A stretch of DNA of 64,000 nt. Origin: Pseudomonas rhizosphaerae (GTDB taxonomy: Bacteria; Pseudomonadota; Gammaproteobacteria; Pseudomonadales; Pseudomonadaceae). Below the pieces are notes generated by a model. The model saw nothing but the letters and a program-made list of their open reading frames with translations, was not told the origin of the DNA and did no database searches. The position numbers and the translations under genes were made by a program. Shown in pieces: positions 41,239 through 50,640 of the stretch. Within the stretch, counting starts at the first letter, position 1, and each line of letters starts with the position of its first letter. Where the stretch lies: the NCBI RefSeq assembly GCF_000761155.1, contig NZ_CP009533.1:2108001-2172000 (forward strand), written 5' to 3'.

Positions 41239-41307
41239 ATGAACAGATCACTCCCACTCACCGACCGCTTTTTCCTGCCCCGCCTGGCCATGAGGGCAGG
41301 GCAGTGA
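41239..41307 (+). CDS. Possible 22-codon leader ORF coupled to imuA
   Basis: An open frame starting ATGAACAGATC (MNRSLPLTDRF, 22 residues) ends at a TGA (41305-41307) that overlaps the imuA ATG as TGATG. It begins 17 bases after the LexA box. No close Shine-Dalgarno is obvious. It could be a leader peptide that couples ribosomes into imuA, or chance. Confidence 0.3.
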   Translation: MNRSLPLTDRFFLPRLAMRAGQ

Positions 41308-41924
41308 TGGGCGCAGTGGTCAGCCTGGAAGGGCTGATCGACCAACGTCGCATCTGGCGCGGTCGCCAGGAGCCTGGCCCCAGTGGCGTGCAGCCCACTG
41401 GCCATGCCGCCCTCGACGCGGTGCTGCCCAGCGGTGGTTGGCCACCGGCGGCACTGAGTGAAATCCTGCTTGCCGCCAACGGCAGCGGCGAATTGCAGCT
41501 GCTCTGGCCGACGCTGGCGCGTTTGAGCCAGGCCGGTGAACGAATCGTTTTGATAGCGCCGCCGTTCATTCCCTACCCGCATGCCTGGATGGCGGCCGGT
41601 GTACGTTTGCAGCACTTGTCCGTGCTTCAGGCCCAGGGCAAGGATGCTTTGTGGGCCGCCGAGCAATGCCTGCGCTCGGGCAGTTGTGCAGCCGTGTTGT
41701 GCTGGCCGCAAAATCCCGACGACAAAGCCTTGCGACGCTTGCAGGTGGCAGCGGAAACCGGCGAGACCCTGGGCTTCGCCTTGCGCGAACGACAGGCGGC
41801 GCAAAACCCCTCGCCAGCCGCCCTGCGGCTCGCGCTGCAAGGGCCTGCGGGGCAGGTGCAAGTGCTCAAATGTCGCGGCGGGATCCCCCCCGCGATGCCC
41901 ATCACTTTCGCCAGTTACGCTTGA
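41307..41924 (+). CDS. imuA: Translesion synthesis accessory protein ImuA
   Basis: 205 aa, RecA/SulA-like fold with a poorly kept P-loop. HAALDAVLPSGGWPPAALSEIL near residue 32 and LLWPTLARLSQAGERIVLIAPP are typical of ImuA. It works with ImuB and DnaE2 in the SOS mutasome. Start could be ATG 41307 or GTG 41304; I chose the ATG. Seven bases separate its stop from imuB. Confidence 0.92.
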   Translation: MGAVVSLEGLIDQRRIWRGRQEPGPSGVQPTGHAALDAVLPSGGWPPAALSEILLAANGSGELQLLWPTLARLSQAGERIVLIAPPFIPYPHAWMAAGVRLQHLSVLQAQGKDALWAAEQCLRSGSCAAVLCWPQNPDDKALRRLQVAAETGETLGFALRERQAAQNPSPAALRLALQGPAGQVQVLKCRGGIPPAMPITFASYA

Positions 41925-41931
41925 GATTGCC

Positions 41932-43347
41932 ATGCTTTGGGCCTGCATTCTGCTGCCGCAACTGGCCCTCGATGCCGTGCTGCGCCAGCGCGACGATCCG
42001 CAACAGCCCCTTGCCCTGATCACCGGGCCGGTGCAGCGGCGGGTACTGCAGGCGGTCAACCCGGCCGCGCGAGCATTGGGCCTGAAACCGGGGCAGTCGC
42101 TCACCGCCGCCTACATGCTCAGCCGCGACTTCGCCACGGCGCCCTACGACCCGGCCCAGATCGAGCACTGGCAGCGCTTCCTGGCGGCCTGGGCCTACCG
42201 GTTCAGCTCACAGGTCAGCGTACATTACCCCCGTGTGCTGTTGTTGGAAGTCCAATCAACCTTGGGCCTGTTCGGCCCCTGGCCTCAGTTCGAGGCCCGC
42301 TTGCGCGCTGAACTGACCGCCCTGGGCTTTCGCCACCGCATCACCCTGGCGCCCAACCCGGCTGCTGCCCGCATGCTGGCCAATGCCTACGATGGCCTCG
42401 GCGTCGAAGATCAATGCGCCCTGGCCGATATCCTCCAGCAATTGCCAGTGGAGCGGGTCGGCCTTGCACCCGACGACGCCACCGCGCTCAAGCGCATGGG
42501 CATGCGCCACTTGGGTCAAGTGTTCGCCTTGCCCAGGGCGCAATTGGCGAGGCGTTTTCCGGCCCAGGTGCTTAGCCATCTGGACACCCTGCTGGGGCAC
42601 CGCCCGCTGGCGCTGGAATTCTTCATTCCCGCCGATGTATTCGACCAGCGCATCGAGCTCAATTTCGATGTGGAATCTCATCAGGCGCTGTTGTTTCCCT
42701 TGCGCCGCCTGATCAATGACCTGGCGGCGTACCTGGCTGGCCGGGACGTGGGGGTGCAGCGTTTCACCGTGCACCTCGAACATGCCGAGGGCGAGGACAC
42801 GCAGGTCGACGTTGGATTGCTGGCCGCCGAACGGGACGCGGCCTTGTTGTTCGAACTGGCCCGCGGCCGGTTCGAACCTATGCAGGTACCCCGACCGGTA
42901 CAGGGTGTGCGCCTGAGCGCGCTCGATCTGCCGCGTTTCGTACCTGTCTGCAAGGAGCTGTTCGATCAGCGACCGCAACAGACCCAGCCCTGGGAGCAAT
43001 TGCGCGAACGCTTGCGCGCGCGCCTCGGCAACGATGCCCTGCAAGACTTGCGCGCCCACGCGGACCATCGCCCCGAGCGCGCCTGGCGCAACGATGGTCC
43101 CTGGTTGCCGGCCTCGCTGGACCTGAGCGCCCAGCGGCCAGGGTGGTTGCTGCCACAGGCTGAGCCTTTGCCGGACCACGGCTTGCGCGTGCTGGCGGGG
43201 CCTGAGCGCATCGAATCGGGCTGGTGGGACGGTGGCGATGTGCGCCGTGACTACTATCTGGTCGAAACCTCGGCAGGACGGCGGGGCTGGGCCTACCGGG
43301 CCGTGGGCGATGATCAGCCGTTGCTGCTGCAGGGGTGGTTCGCATGA
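41932..43347 (+). CDS. imuB: Y-family polymerase-like mutasome hub ImuB
   Basis: 471 aa. It has the Y-family palm and finger architecture, but the palm acidic triad is not preserved ([17 protein letters not shown] at the start), as expected for a non-catalytic ImuB. The helix-hairpin-helix region [24 protein letters not shown] (about 185) and the little finger follow. It recruits ImuA and DnaE2 to the sliding clamp. ATG 41932; its TGA overlaps the dnaE2 ATG. Confidence 0.93.
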   Translation: MLWACILLPQLALDAVLRQRDDPQQPLALITGPVQRRVLQAVNPAARALGLKPGQSLTAAYMLSRDFATAPYDPAQIEHWQRFLAAWAYRFSSQVSVHYPRVLLLEVQSTLGLFGPWPQFEARLRAELTALGFRHRITLAPNPAAARMLANAYDGLGVEDQCALADILQQLPVERVGLAPDDATALKRMGMRHLGQVFALPRAQLARRFPAQVLSHLDTLLGHRPLALEFFIPADVFDQRIELNFDVESHQALLFPLRRLINDLAAYLAGRDVGVQRFTVHLEHAEGEDTQVDVGLLAAERDAALLFELARGRFEPMQVPRPVQGVRLSALDLPRFVPVCKELFDQRPQQTQPWEQLRERLRARLGNDALQDLRAHADHRPERAWRNDGPWLPASLDLSAQRPGWLLPQAEPLPDHGLRVLAGPERIESGWWDGGDVRRDYYLVETSAGRRGWAYRAVGDDQPLLLQGWFA

Positions 43348-46300
43348 GCCAGGGCTACGCCGAGTTGCATTGCTTGTCCAACTTCAGCTTTCAGCGCGGA
43401 GCCTCGAGTGCCGATGAGCTGTTTGCCAAGGCAGCGGCGCTGGGCTATCAGGCGTTGGCGATCACCGATGAATGCACCATGGCTGGTATCGTGCGGGCGT
43501 GGCAAGCCGCCCAGGCCCACTCGATGACGCTGATCGTGGGCAGTGAGATGCGTATCGAGCAGGGGCCCAAGCTGGTGTTGCTGGCGCAGGATCTGGGCGG
43601 CTACCAGGCTTTGTGCCGCCTGATCACGCTGGCGCGCCGGCGCGCTAGCAAAGGCCAGTACCGGTTGCTGCGCGAAGACCTCGACGAGGTCGAGCGCGAG
43701 GGCTTGCTGGCCCTGTGGATAGCCGATGAGCCTCACGATCTGGCCCACGGCCACTGGCTCAAGGGGCGTTTTGCCGAGCGCCTGTGGGTGGCCGTGCAGT
43801 TGCACCGCGGTGCGGATGACCAACGGCGCCTGCACGGGCTGCTCGAGCTGGCCAGGACCTTGGGCCTGCCGGCGGTGGCCTGCGGCGACGTGCACATGCA
43901 TGCTCGAGGTCGACGCGCCTTGCAGGACACAATCACCGCCATCCGCCATCACGTACCGGTTGCCCAGGCCGGGCATGTCTTGTTCGCCAATGGCGAGCGT
44001 CACTTGCGCACATTGCCGCAACTGGCCGACATCTACCCGGCTGCGCTGCTCGAGGAAACCCTGAACATAGCCCGGCGCTGCAGTTTCGACCTGGGCCAGC
44101 TGCGGTATCAATATCCCCGCGAGCTGGTCCCCCGCGGCCATGACGCCGGCTCCTGGCTGCGTCACCTGAGCGCCCAGGGCGCGCGCTGGCGCTGGCCGTC
44201 GGGGGTGGACGACGAAGTCCAGGCGTTGCTCGACAAGGAACTGCAGCTGATTATCGAACTGGGCTATGAAAGCTATTTCCTGACCGTCCACGACATTGTC
44301 CGCTTTGCCCGCGAGCGGCACATTCTCTGTCAGGGGCGCGGTTCGGCCGCCAATTCGGTGGTCTGTTTCGCCCTGGGTATCACCGAACTGGACCCGCGCG
44401 ACACGCACATGCTGTTCGAGCGCTTCATCTCCAAGGAGCGCAACGAACCGCCGGACATCGACGTGGATTTCGAGCACGAGCGCCGCGAGGAAGTCCTGCA
44501 GTACGTGTTTCGTCGCTACGGTCGCGACCGTGCGGCCCTCACCGCCGTCGCCAGCAGCTATCGAGGCGCCGGTGCGGTGCGTGATGTTGCGCGGGCGTTG
44601 GGTCTGCCGCCGGACCAGATCACAGCGCTAGCCGATTGCTTCGGCCGCTGGAGCGACCACCTGCCCCCGGTCGAGCGGTTGGTCGAAGCCGGCTTCGACA
44701 CCGAAAGCCCGGTGCTCAAGCGGGTCATGGCGCTGACCGAGCAACTGATCGGTTTCCCCCGTCACCTGTCCCAGCATCCGGGCGGTTTCGTCATTTCCGA
44801 GCATCCCTTGCACACCTTGGTGCCGGTCGAGAACGCGGCCATGGCCGAGCGTACAGTGATCCAGTGGGACAAGGACGACCTGGATGCCGTGGGCCTGTTG
44901 AAGGTCGACATCCTGGCCCTGGGCATGCTCAGCGCGATCCGCCGCTGTTTCGATCTGGTGCGTGGGTACCGTGGCCGCGATCTGACCCTTTCGACATTGC
45001 CCAAGGAGTGCCCGCAGACCTACGCCATGATCAGCCGGGCCGATACCATCGGCGTGTTCCAGATCGAATCCCGGGCCCAGATGGCCATGCTCCCGCGCCT
45101 GCAGCCCAGGACGTTCTACGATCTGGTGATCGAGGTCGCCATCGTCCGACCGGGGCCCATCGTTGGCGACATGGTTCATCCGTACTTGCGCCGGCGCAAT
45201 GGTCAGGAGACGGTCAGCTATCCCTCCGAAGCCCTGAAAAAGGTTTTCGAGCGAACCTTGGGTGTGCCCCTTTTCCAGGAGCAGGTGATGGAGCTGGCCA
45301 TCGTCGCCGCCGGCTACACACCGGGTGAGGCCGACCAACTACGTCGCTCGATGGCCGCCTGGAAACGCCATGGCGGTTTGGAGCCCCATCAGATCCGCCT
45401 CACCGAAGGCATGCTCAAGAACGGCTACACCCGTGAATTCGCCGAACGCATCTTCGAGCAGATCAAGGGCTTTGGCAGCTACGGCTTTCCCGAATCCCAC
45501 GCCGCCAGCTTTGCCTTGTTGACCTACGCCAGTTGCTGGCTCAAGTGCCATGAGCCGGCAGCCTTTGCCTGCGCCTTGATCAACAGTTGGCCCATGGGCT
45601 TCTACAGCCCCGACCAGATCCTGCAGGATGCACGCCGCCATCATCTGCAGATCCTGGCCGTGGACGTGTGCCACAGCGACTGGGACTGCAGCTTGCAGCC
45701 TAGCGCTGCCGGGCAACCGGCGATTCGCCTGGGGTTGCGGATGGTCAAGGGCCTGCGTGAAGAGGCTGGGCGTGCGGTGCAGCAAGCCCGTCAGGCTGGC
45801 CCGTTCCTCGATGTGACCGACCTGGCCCGGCGTTGCGGGCTGGACAATCGCGCCCTGGAGCAACTGGCCGACGCCAATGCCTTGCTGGGCCTGGTGGGGC
45901 ACCGCCATCAGGCACGCTGGGACGTGGCCAGCGTCGAGCAGCAGTTGCCGTTGTTCGCCGAGGTGCCGGACCTGCGCGAGGACAACGTGGCTTTGCCGGT
46001 GCCCAGTGTCGGCGAGGACCTGTACGCCGACTACGCCAGCCTCGGCACTACCCTGGGGCCGCACCCGCTGGCCATGCTGCGCGAGCGGTTGCAGGCGTTG
46101 CGCTGCCGCAGTTCCCACGACCTGCAGAGCCTGGCCCACGGGCGCCCGGTTACCGTTGCCGGGCTGGTGACGGGGCGACAGCGGCCGTCGACCGCCACCG
46201 GAGTGACCTTCGTCACGCTGGAGGATGAGTTCGGCATGATCAACGTGGTGGTCTGGCGTGATCTGGCCGAGCGTCAGCGGCGCGTGCTGGTAGGGTCGCA

Positions 46301-46424
46301 GATGATGCAGGTCAAGGGGCGCTTCGAGCACAAGGACGGCGTACGGCACGTCATCGCCGGGCACATGGCCGACGTCAGCGCGATGCTCCACGGGCTGGAC
46401 GTCCGCAGCCGAGATTTCCACTAG
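43344..46424 (+). CDS. dnaE2: Error-prone DNA polymerase DnaE2 (ImuC)
   Basis: 1026 aa, shorter than replicative DnaE. An N-terminal PHP domain ([16 protein letters not shown]) is followed by the polymerase core with catalytic acids in [13 protein letters not shown] (about 370-380) and the third in the palm. A C-terminal OB fold ends near 1000 ([18 protein letters not shown]). It performs damage-induced mutagenic synthesis with ImuA and ImuB. ATGA overlap with imuB fixes the start at 43344. Confidence 0.95.
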   Translation: MSQGYAELHCLSNFSFQRGASSADELFAKAAALGYQALAITDECTMAGIVRAWQAAQAHSMTLIVGSEMRIEQGPKLVLLAQDLGGYQALCRLITLARRRASKGQYRLLREDLDEVEREGLLALWIADEPHDLAHGHWLKGRFAERLWVAVQLHRGADDQRRLHGLLELARTLGLPAVACGDVHMHARGRRALQDTITAIRHHVPVAQAGHVLFANGERHLRTLPQLADIYPAALLEETLNIARRCSFDLGQLRYQYPRELVPRGHDAGSWLRHLSAQGARWRWPSGVDDEVQALLDKELQLIIELGYESYFLTVHDIVRFARERHILCQGRGSAANSVVCFALGITELDPRDTHMLFERFISKERNEPPDIDVDFEHERREEVLQYVFRRYGRDRAALTAVASSYRGAGAVRDVARALGLPPDQITALADCFGRWSDHLPPVERLVEAGFDTESPVLKRVMALTEQLIGFPRHLSQHPGGFVISEHPLHTLVPVENAAMAERTVIQWDKDDLDAVGLLKVDILALGMLSAIRRCFDLVRGYRGRDLTLSTLPKECPQTYAMISRADTIGVFQIESRAQMAMLPRLQPRTFYDLVIEVAIVRPGPIVGDMVHPYLRRRNGQETVSYPSEALKKVFERTLGVPLFQEQVMELAIVAAGYTPGEADQLRRSMAAWKRHGGLEPHQIRLTEGMLKNGYTREFAERIFEQIKGFGSYGFPESHAASFALLTYASCWLKCHEPAAFACALINSWPMGFYSPDQILQDARRHHLQILAVDVCHSDWDCSLQPSAAGQPAIRLGLRMVKGLREEAGRAVQQARQAGPFLDVTDLARRCGLDNRALEQLADANALLGLVGHRHQARWDVASVEQQLPLFAEVPDLREDNVALPVPSVGEDLYADYASLGTTLGPHPLAMLRERLQALRCRSSHDLQSLAHGRPVTVAGLVTGRQRPSTATGVTFVTLEDEFGMINVVVWRDLAERQRRVLVGSQMMQVKGRFEHKDGVRHVIAGHMADVSAMLHGLDVRSRDFH

Positions 46425-46516
46425 CCAGGCTGCGCAGGGCAAGCAAATGCAGTATTGTTGTGCCCATTCGTATAAGCCTGTGCTGTTCAGGCGATCGCCA
46501 AAGGGTAGAGGGTGTC

Positions 46517-47536
46517 ATGGGTCACGAAAGCATCAACTGGGACAAACTGGGTTTCGACTACATCAAGACCGATCTGCGCTACCTGTCGCACTGGCGCGAC
46601 GGCGAATGGGACCAGGGCAACCTGACCGAAGACAACGTATTGCACATCAGCGAAGGCTCCACCGCCCTTCACTATGGGCAGCAGTGCTTCGAGGGCCTCA
46701 AGGCCTACCGTTGCAAGGATGGCTCGATCAACCTGTTCCGCCCCGACCAGAATGCCCTGCGCATGCAGCGCAGCTGTGGTCGCCTGTTGATGCCGCAAGT
46801 ACCCACCGATGTGTTCATCGAAGCCTGCCGCAAAGTGGTCGCGGCCAACGAGCGCTTCATTCCGCCCTATGGTTCCGGCGGCGCCCTGTACCTGCGTCCA
46901 TTCGTGATCGGCGTGGGTGACAACATCGGCGTGCGCACCGCACCCGAGTTCATCTTCTCGATCTTCTGCATCCCGGTCGGCCCCTACTTCAAGGGCGGCA
47001 TGAAACCGCACAACTTCATCATCTCTGGCTATGACCGTGCTGCGCCAAACGGCACCGGCGCTGCCAAGGTCGGTGGCAACTACGCTGCGAGCCTGATGCC
47101 CGGTTCCAATGCCAAGAAAGCCAACTTCGCCGATTGCATCTACCTGGATCCACAGACCCACACCAAGATCGAGGAAGTGGGCTCGGCCAACTTCTTCGCA
47201 ATTACTCAAAACGACGAGTTCGTGACCCCGAAATCGCCGTCGGTATTGCCTGGCATCACCCGTCTGTCATTGATCGAACTGGCGCAGTCGCGCCTGGGCT
47301 TGAAAGTCATCGAAGGCGATGTGCTGATCGACCAGCTCGACCGGTTCAAGGAAGCCGGTGCTTGCGGCACCGCTGCGGTGATCACCCCGATCGGCGGCAT
47401 CGAATACCAGGACAAGCTGCACGTTTTCTACAGCCAGGAAGAAGTGGGGCCGTTCACCCACCGCCTGTACAAGGAATTGACCGGCATCCAGTCCGGCGAC
47501 GTCGAAGCTCCCGAGGGTTGGATCGTCAAGGTCTGA
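46517..47536 (+). CDS. ilvE: Branched-chain amino acid aminotransferase
   Basis: 339-aa fold-type IV PLP enzyme of the longer (group II-like) type. LHYGQQCFEGLKAYRCKDG (about 60), the catalytic Lys region GTGAAKVGGNYAASL (about 185) and EEVGSANFFAI (about 225) identify it. It transaminates Leu, Ile and Val with 2-oxoglutarate. ATG 46517 follows GAGGGTG. A strong hairpin lies directly after the stop. Confidence 0.95.
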   Translation: MGHESINWDKLGFDYIKTDLRYLSHWRDGEWDQGNLTEDNVLHISEGSTALHYGQQCFEGLKAYRCKDGSINLFRPDQNALRMQRSCGRLLMPQVPTDVFIEACRKVVAANERFIPPYGSGGALYLRPFVIGVGDNIGVRTAPEFIFSIFCIPVGPYFKGGMKPHNFIISGYDRAAPNGTGAAKVGGNYAASLMPGSNAKKANFADCIYLDPQTHTKIEEVGSANFFAITQNDEFVTPKSPSVLPGITRLSLIELAQSRLGLKVIEGDVLIDQLDRFKEAGACGTAAVITPIGGIEYQDKLHVFYSQEEVGPFTHRLYKELTGIQSGDVEAPEGWIVKV

Positions 47537-47543
47537 CCCTGCT

Positions 47544-47575
47544 GGGCAGGCCGGCACCTGGCGGCCGGCTTGCCC
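47544..47575 (+). terminator. Terminator hairpin after ilvE
   Basis: GGGCAGGCCGGC (47544-47555) and GCCGGCTTGCCC (47564-47575) make a 12-bp stem with one G-T wobble and an 8-base loop, 8 bases after the ilvE stop. It is followed by TGTCTCTC, a weak but T-containing tail. Confidence 0.65.
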
Positions 47576-47651
47576 TGTCTCTCGCCGCCGCTCGTTCGAG
47601 CGGCAACGGCGTCCCTCCAGACCTGCATTCGTGCGGTCGAAGCTTGCGAAT

Positions 47652-47810
47652 TCACCCCATCAGGCGTGTCTGAAACGGCACACGTTGAAACTCTGTACGC
47701 GCAGTTTCCATGGCTTGTGCTTCGCGTCGCCTGTCTGCACGCAACAGCCCAACGAAAACCACAGCCCCGAGAACGGACAGTGCGCACCAGCCCAGCAGAA
47801 AGGTAATCAT
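47652..47810 (-). CDS. Small single-pass membrane protein, 52 aa
   Basis: MITFLLGWCALSVLGAVVFVGLL forms one N-terminal transmembrane helix, followed by a basic RADRRREAQ and a polar tail. The ATG at 47810 has a GGAGAGACCC site upstream, which decides the start over the longer frame reaching 47879. Function unknown. It is antisense-oriented relative to ilvE and treS and has its own promoter region. Confidence 0.65.
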   Translation of the reverse strand: MITFLLGWCALSVLGAVVFVGLLRADRRREAQAMETARTEFQRVPFQTRLMG

Positions 47811-47885
47811 GGGTCTCTCCTGTTGATCGCCCGCGCAGGGATCAGCCCCTGCCAATGCTGTATCGGCCTGATGGCACAATGCTTT

Positions 47886-47909
47886 ATACCGAATGTGATA
47901 CCGAATGTC
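47886..47909. repeat. 12-bp tandem direct repeat upstream of treS
   Basis: Two adjacent copies of ATACCGAATGTG/C (47886-47897 and 47898-47909), about 100 bases upstream of treS and 76 bases upstream of the small membrane gene. Possible regulator-binding site for either promoter. Confidence 0.4.
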
Positions 47910-48009
47910 GGATCAGGTCTGCGCGCGCCTTCAGGGAAATCCGCGACGGATGCAACGATAACCTTCCGTCGTACTCTCAATGTAGGACACTTTTCGAGGG
48001 CAAGTAACG

Positions 48010-50073
48010 ATGACGACGCCGGACAAGGACTATATTCAGTGGCTGGTCGACCAGTCCATGCTGCACACGGCCAAACAGCGCGCCAAGCTGTACGCCGGAC
48101 AGGCACGGATGTGGCAACGACCCTATGCCCAGGCCAGGCCTCGGGATGCTTCAGCCATTGCTTCGGTCTGGTTTACCGCCTACCCAGCCTCCATCGTCAC
48201 TCGCGAAGAGGGCTCGGTGTTGCAGGCCCTGGGCGACGAAACCCTATGGCATGCGTTGTCGGAGATCGGAATCCAGGGCATTCACAACGGCCCGTTGAAG
48301 CTGTCCGGCGGCCTGCGCGGACGTGAACGCACGCCTAGCGTGGACGGGAATTTCGACCGCATGAGCTTCGACATCGACCCCGAGCTGGGCACCGATGCCG
48401 ACATGATCCAGCTCAGCCGCATGGCTGCAGCCCACAACGCCGTGGTCATCGACGATGCAATTCCTTCGCACACTGGCAAGGGGGCGGATTTTCGCCTGGC
48501 CGAAATGGCCTACGCTGACTATCCCGGCCTCTACCACATGGTCGAGATCAAGGAGGAGGACTGGGGGCTGTTGCCCGAGGTCGCCGCTGGCCGTGACGCG
48601 GTCAACTTGACGCCTGAAGTGTGCGACATCCTCAAGGACAAGCACTACATCGTCGGCCAACTGCAACGGGTGATCTTTTTCGAGCCCGGCGTCAAGGAAA
48701 CCGACTGGAGCGCCACGCCTGTCGTCGTGGGTGTAGACGGCAAACAACGTCGCTGGGTGTACCTGCACTACTTCAAGGAAGGCCAGCCTTCGCTGAACTG
48801 GCTCGACCCCACCTTCGCCGCGCAGCAGATGATCATTGGTGATGCCCTGCATTCCATCGACGTGATGGGTGCACGTATCCTGCGCCTGGACGCCAACGGT
48901 TTCCTGGGCGTCGAGCGGCGTGCCGAAGGTCCGGCCTGGTCGGAAAGTCACCCGTTGTCGGTCAACGGCAACCAGTTGCTCGGCGGCGCGATTCGCAAGG
49001 CGGGCGGATTCAGTTTCCAGGAGCTGAACCTGACCATCGACGACATCGCCTCCATGTCCCATGGCGGGGCAGACCTGTCCTACGACTTCATCACCCGGCC
49101 CGCGTATCAACACGCGTTGTTGCTGGGCAATACCGAATTCCTGCGCTTGATGCTGCGCCAGGTACACGCGTTCGGTATCGATCCCGCCTCGTTGATCCAT
49201 GCGCTGCAGAACCACGACGAGCTCACCCTCGAGTTGGTGCATTTCTGGACCCTGCACGCCCACGACACCTACCTGTACCAGGGTCAGACGTTCCCCGGCA
49301 ACATCCTGCGCGAGCACATTCGCGAAGAAATGTACGAGCGCCTGGCCGGCGAACATGCGCCCTACAACCTCAAGTTCGTCACCAACGGCGTGTCCTGCAC
49401 CACCGCCAGCATCATCACGGCGGCTTTAGGCATTCGTGACCTGGAGGCGATCACCGAGCAGGACATCAAGCAGATCCAGCATATTCACTTGCTGCTGGTC
49501 ATGTACAACGCCATGCAACCGGGCGTGTTCGCGCTGTCGGGTTGGGACCTGGTCGGCGCGCTGACCTTGCCAGCCGATCAAGTTGCCCATTTGATGGAAG
49601 ACGGCGATACCCGCTGGATCCACCGAGGTGCCTACGACCTGGTTGGGCTCGACCCCACGGCCGAATTCTCCGCCGGCAACATGCCACGGCCGAAGACGCT
49701 GTACGGCAATCTGGTCGACCAGCTGCAACGGCCGGACAGCTTCGCTTCCCAACTCAAGAAGATTCTGGCCGTACGGCGTGCCTACGACATCGCAGCCAGC
49801 AAGCAGATTCTGATTCCGGATGTGCAGCACCCCGGGCTGTTGCTGATGGTGCATGAATTGCCAGCCGGCAAGGGGACGCAGATCACGGCCCTGAACTTCA
49901 GCAACGAGCCGATCGTGGAGACGTTGCATCTGCCGGGGATCGCTGCGGGACCTGTGGTGGACATCATCAACGAGCGGGTCGAGGGCGACTTGACCGAAGC
50001 CGGTGAATTCACCATCACCCTGGACCCGTACGAGGGTCTGGCCTTGCGTGTGGTGAGTGCCTCGCCGATCTGA
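48010..50073 (+). CDS. treS: Trehalose synthase (maltose alpha-D-glucosyltransferase), GH13
   Basis: 687 aa, the size of the Pseudomonas maltose-to-trehalose isomerases, shorter than the TreS-Pep2 fusions. The GH13 residues are visible: the nucleophile in [11 protein letters not shown] (about residue 296), the acid/base Glu in FSFQELNLT (about 340), and the substrate-binding [10 protein letters not shown] (about 400). The C-terminal beta domain starts around 600. It interconverts maltose and trehalose in the cytoplasm. ATG 48010 follows GAGGGCA. No treY/treZ or glgE are nearby. A strong terminator follows. The exact substrate is inferred from family. Confidence 0.85.
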   Translation: MTTPDKDYIQWLVDQSMLHTAKQRAKLYAGQARMWQRPYAQARPRDASAIASVWFTAYPASIVTREEGSVLQALGDETLWHALSEIGIQGIHNGPLKLSGGLRGRERTPSVDGNFDRMSFDIDPELGTDADMIQLSRMAAAHNAVVIDDAIPSHTGKGADFRLAEMAYADYPGLYHMVEIKEEDWGLLPEVAAGRDAVNLTPEVCDILKDKHYIVGQLQRVIFFEPGVKETDWSATPVVVGVDGKQRRWVYLHYFKEGQPSLNWLDPTFAAQQMIIGDALHSIDVMGARILRLDANGFLGVERRAEGPAWSESHPLSVNGNQLLGGAIRKAGGFSFQELNLTIDDIASMSHGGADLSYDFITRPAYQHALLLGNTEFLRLMLRQVHAFGIDPASLIHALQNHDELTLELVHFWTLHAHDTYLYQGQTFPGNILREHIREEMYERLAGEHAPYNLKFVTNGVSCTTASIITAALGIRDLEAITEQDIKQIQHIHLLLVMYNAMQPGVFALSGWDLVGALTLPADQVAHLMEDGDTRWIHRGAYDLVGLDPTAEFSAGNMPRPKTLYGNLVDQLQRPDSFASQLKKILAVRRAYDIAASKQILIPDVQHPGLLLMVHELPAGKGTQITALNFSNEPIVETLHLPGIAAGPVVDIINERVEGDLTEAGEFTITLDPYEGLALRVVSASPI

Positions 50074-50129
50074 CCGGGTGCCGCCCCTGTGCATGATACG
50101 CAACGGGGCCTGCAATCCAAATCGCGGAA

Positions 50130-50491
50130 AGCACTGAGGGGAGCCTAGGCTCCCCTCAAGGTTTTTCTGCATGCTCTTTTTTTATTATTGAGGGGCGGCC
50201 TGTTGTTGTATTTGTCAGCCGTGACCCTTGTCGCTTGTTGTGCGATCCCGAAAAGGGATCAAGAGCAAACGTATTTTTTTGAGCGCTGATCTGCTTTCAT
50301 CATCGATCCAACCAGTGGGTAGCTACTTGGCGTAGTTTTGTTGTTCTCTACCTGGCTGCGGGGCAACCCCCTGAAAAGCCCATCTTCTCCAAAAAAATCT
50401 GTTAGCTACGTCTCTGTCGCGTTTGTTCTTGTTATGTCAGAGTCGTTTCGTCTTATTGTTATTGGTTTATCGCGTTGTTGTTATTGTTGTA
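50130..50491 (-). ncRNA. Crc-sequestering small RNA (CrcZ/CrcY/CrcX family)
   Basis: A roughly 360-nt minus-strand RNA in the treS-pstS gap, of the length known for CrcZ/CrcY. Its sequence has exact AAYAAYAA motifs (TTRTTRTT on the plus strand) at 50475-50488 (three overlapping), 50453-50463 (two overlapping), 50338-50345 and 50182-50189, with near copies around 50235 and 50202. Such RNAs sequester Hfq-Crc and relieve carbon catabolite repression. A sigma-54 promoter sits at exactly the right distance upstream. cbrAB is not adjacent, so this is probably not the crcZ locus but a crcY/crcX-type copy. The 3' end is uncertain; I place it at the treS terminator palindrome. The region is AT-rich with no open frame. 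Confidence 0.85.
50135..50166 (+). terminator. Rho-independent terminator after treS
   Basis: A perfect 24-base palindrome (arms TGAGGGGAGCCT / AGGCTCCCCTCA, 50135-50158) is followed by AAGGTTTTT on the plus strand, 61 bases after treS. It is also where the minus-strand sRNA probably ends, although on that strand the tail (GTGCTTTCC) is poor. Confidence 0.88.
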
Positions 50492-50501
50492 CGTAAGACA
50501 T

Positions 50502-50517
50502 AGCAGGGTGCGTGCCA
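50502..50517 (-). promoter_or_regulatory. Sigma-54 (-24/-12) promoter of the crc-like RNA
   Basis: Minus strand TGGCACGCACCCTGCT matches TGGCAC-N5-TTGCA with the required 10-base gap between the invariant GG (-24) and GC (-12). It predicts a start at about 50491. The sequence is very close to known crcZ promoters that need RpoN and the activator CbrB. Confidence 0.88.
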
Positions 50518-50598
50518 ACTTTTACGATTCCTTCTAAATCAGTAGCTTACGTTTATCAAACCAAATGCGTGCGACAGAGTGACGCAGATTTGTTCCCT

Positions 50599-50640
50599 TG
50601 TTACCCGCCTGGCGTTCCCGCCATTGCCTGGCCGGTAACA
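50599..50640. promoter_or_regulatory. Candidate CbrB upstream activating sequence
   Basis: TGTTAC (50599-50604) and GTAACA (50635-50640) form inverted hexamers 30 bases apart, about 108 to 149 bases upstream of the predicted sRNA start. TGTTAC/GTAACA half-sites are the kind described for CbrB at crcZ. The left one overlaps the stop codon and the right one lies in the coding sequence of the gene that precedes the sRNA. Confidence 0.6.

Noticed and set aside
50391..50397. T-run on the minus strand inside the sRNA as an early terminator
   Set aside because: Only a 5-bp stem with a long loop precedes it, and CA motifs continue well beyond it, so the RNA probably reads through.
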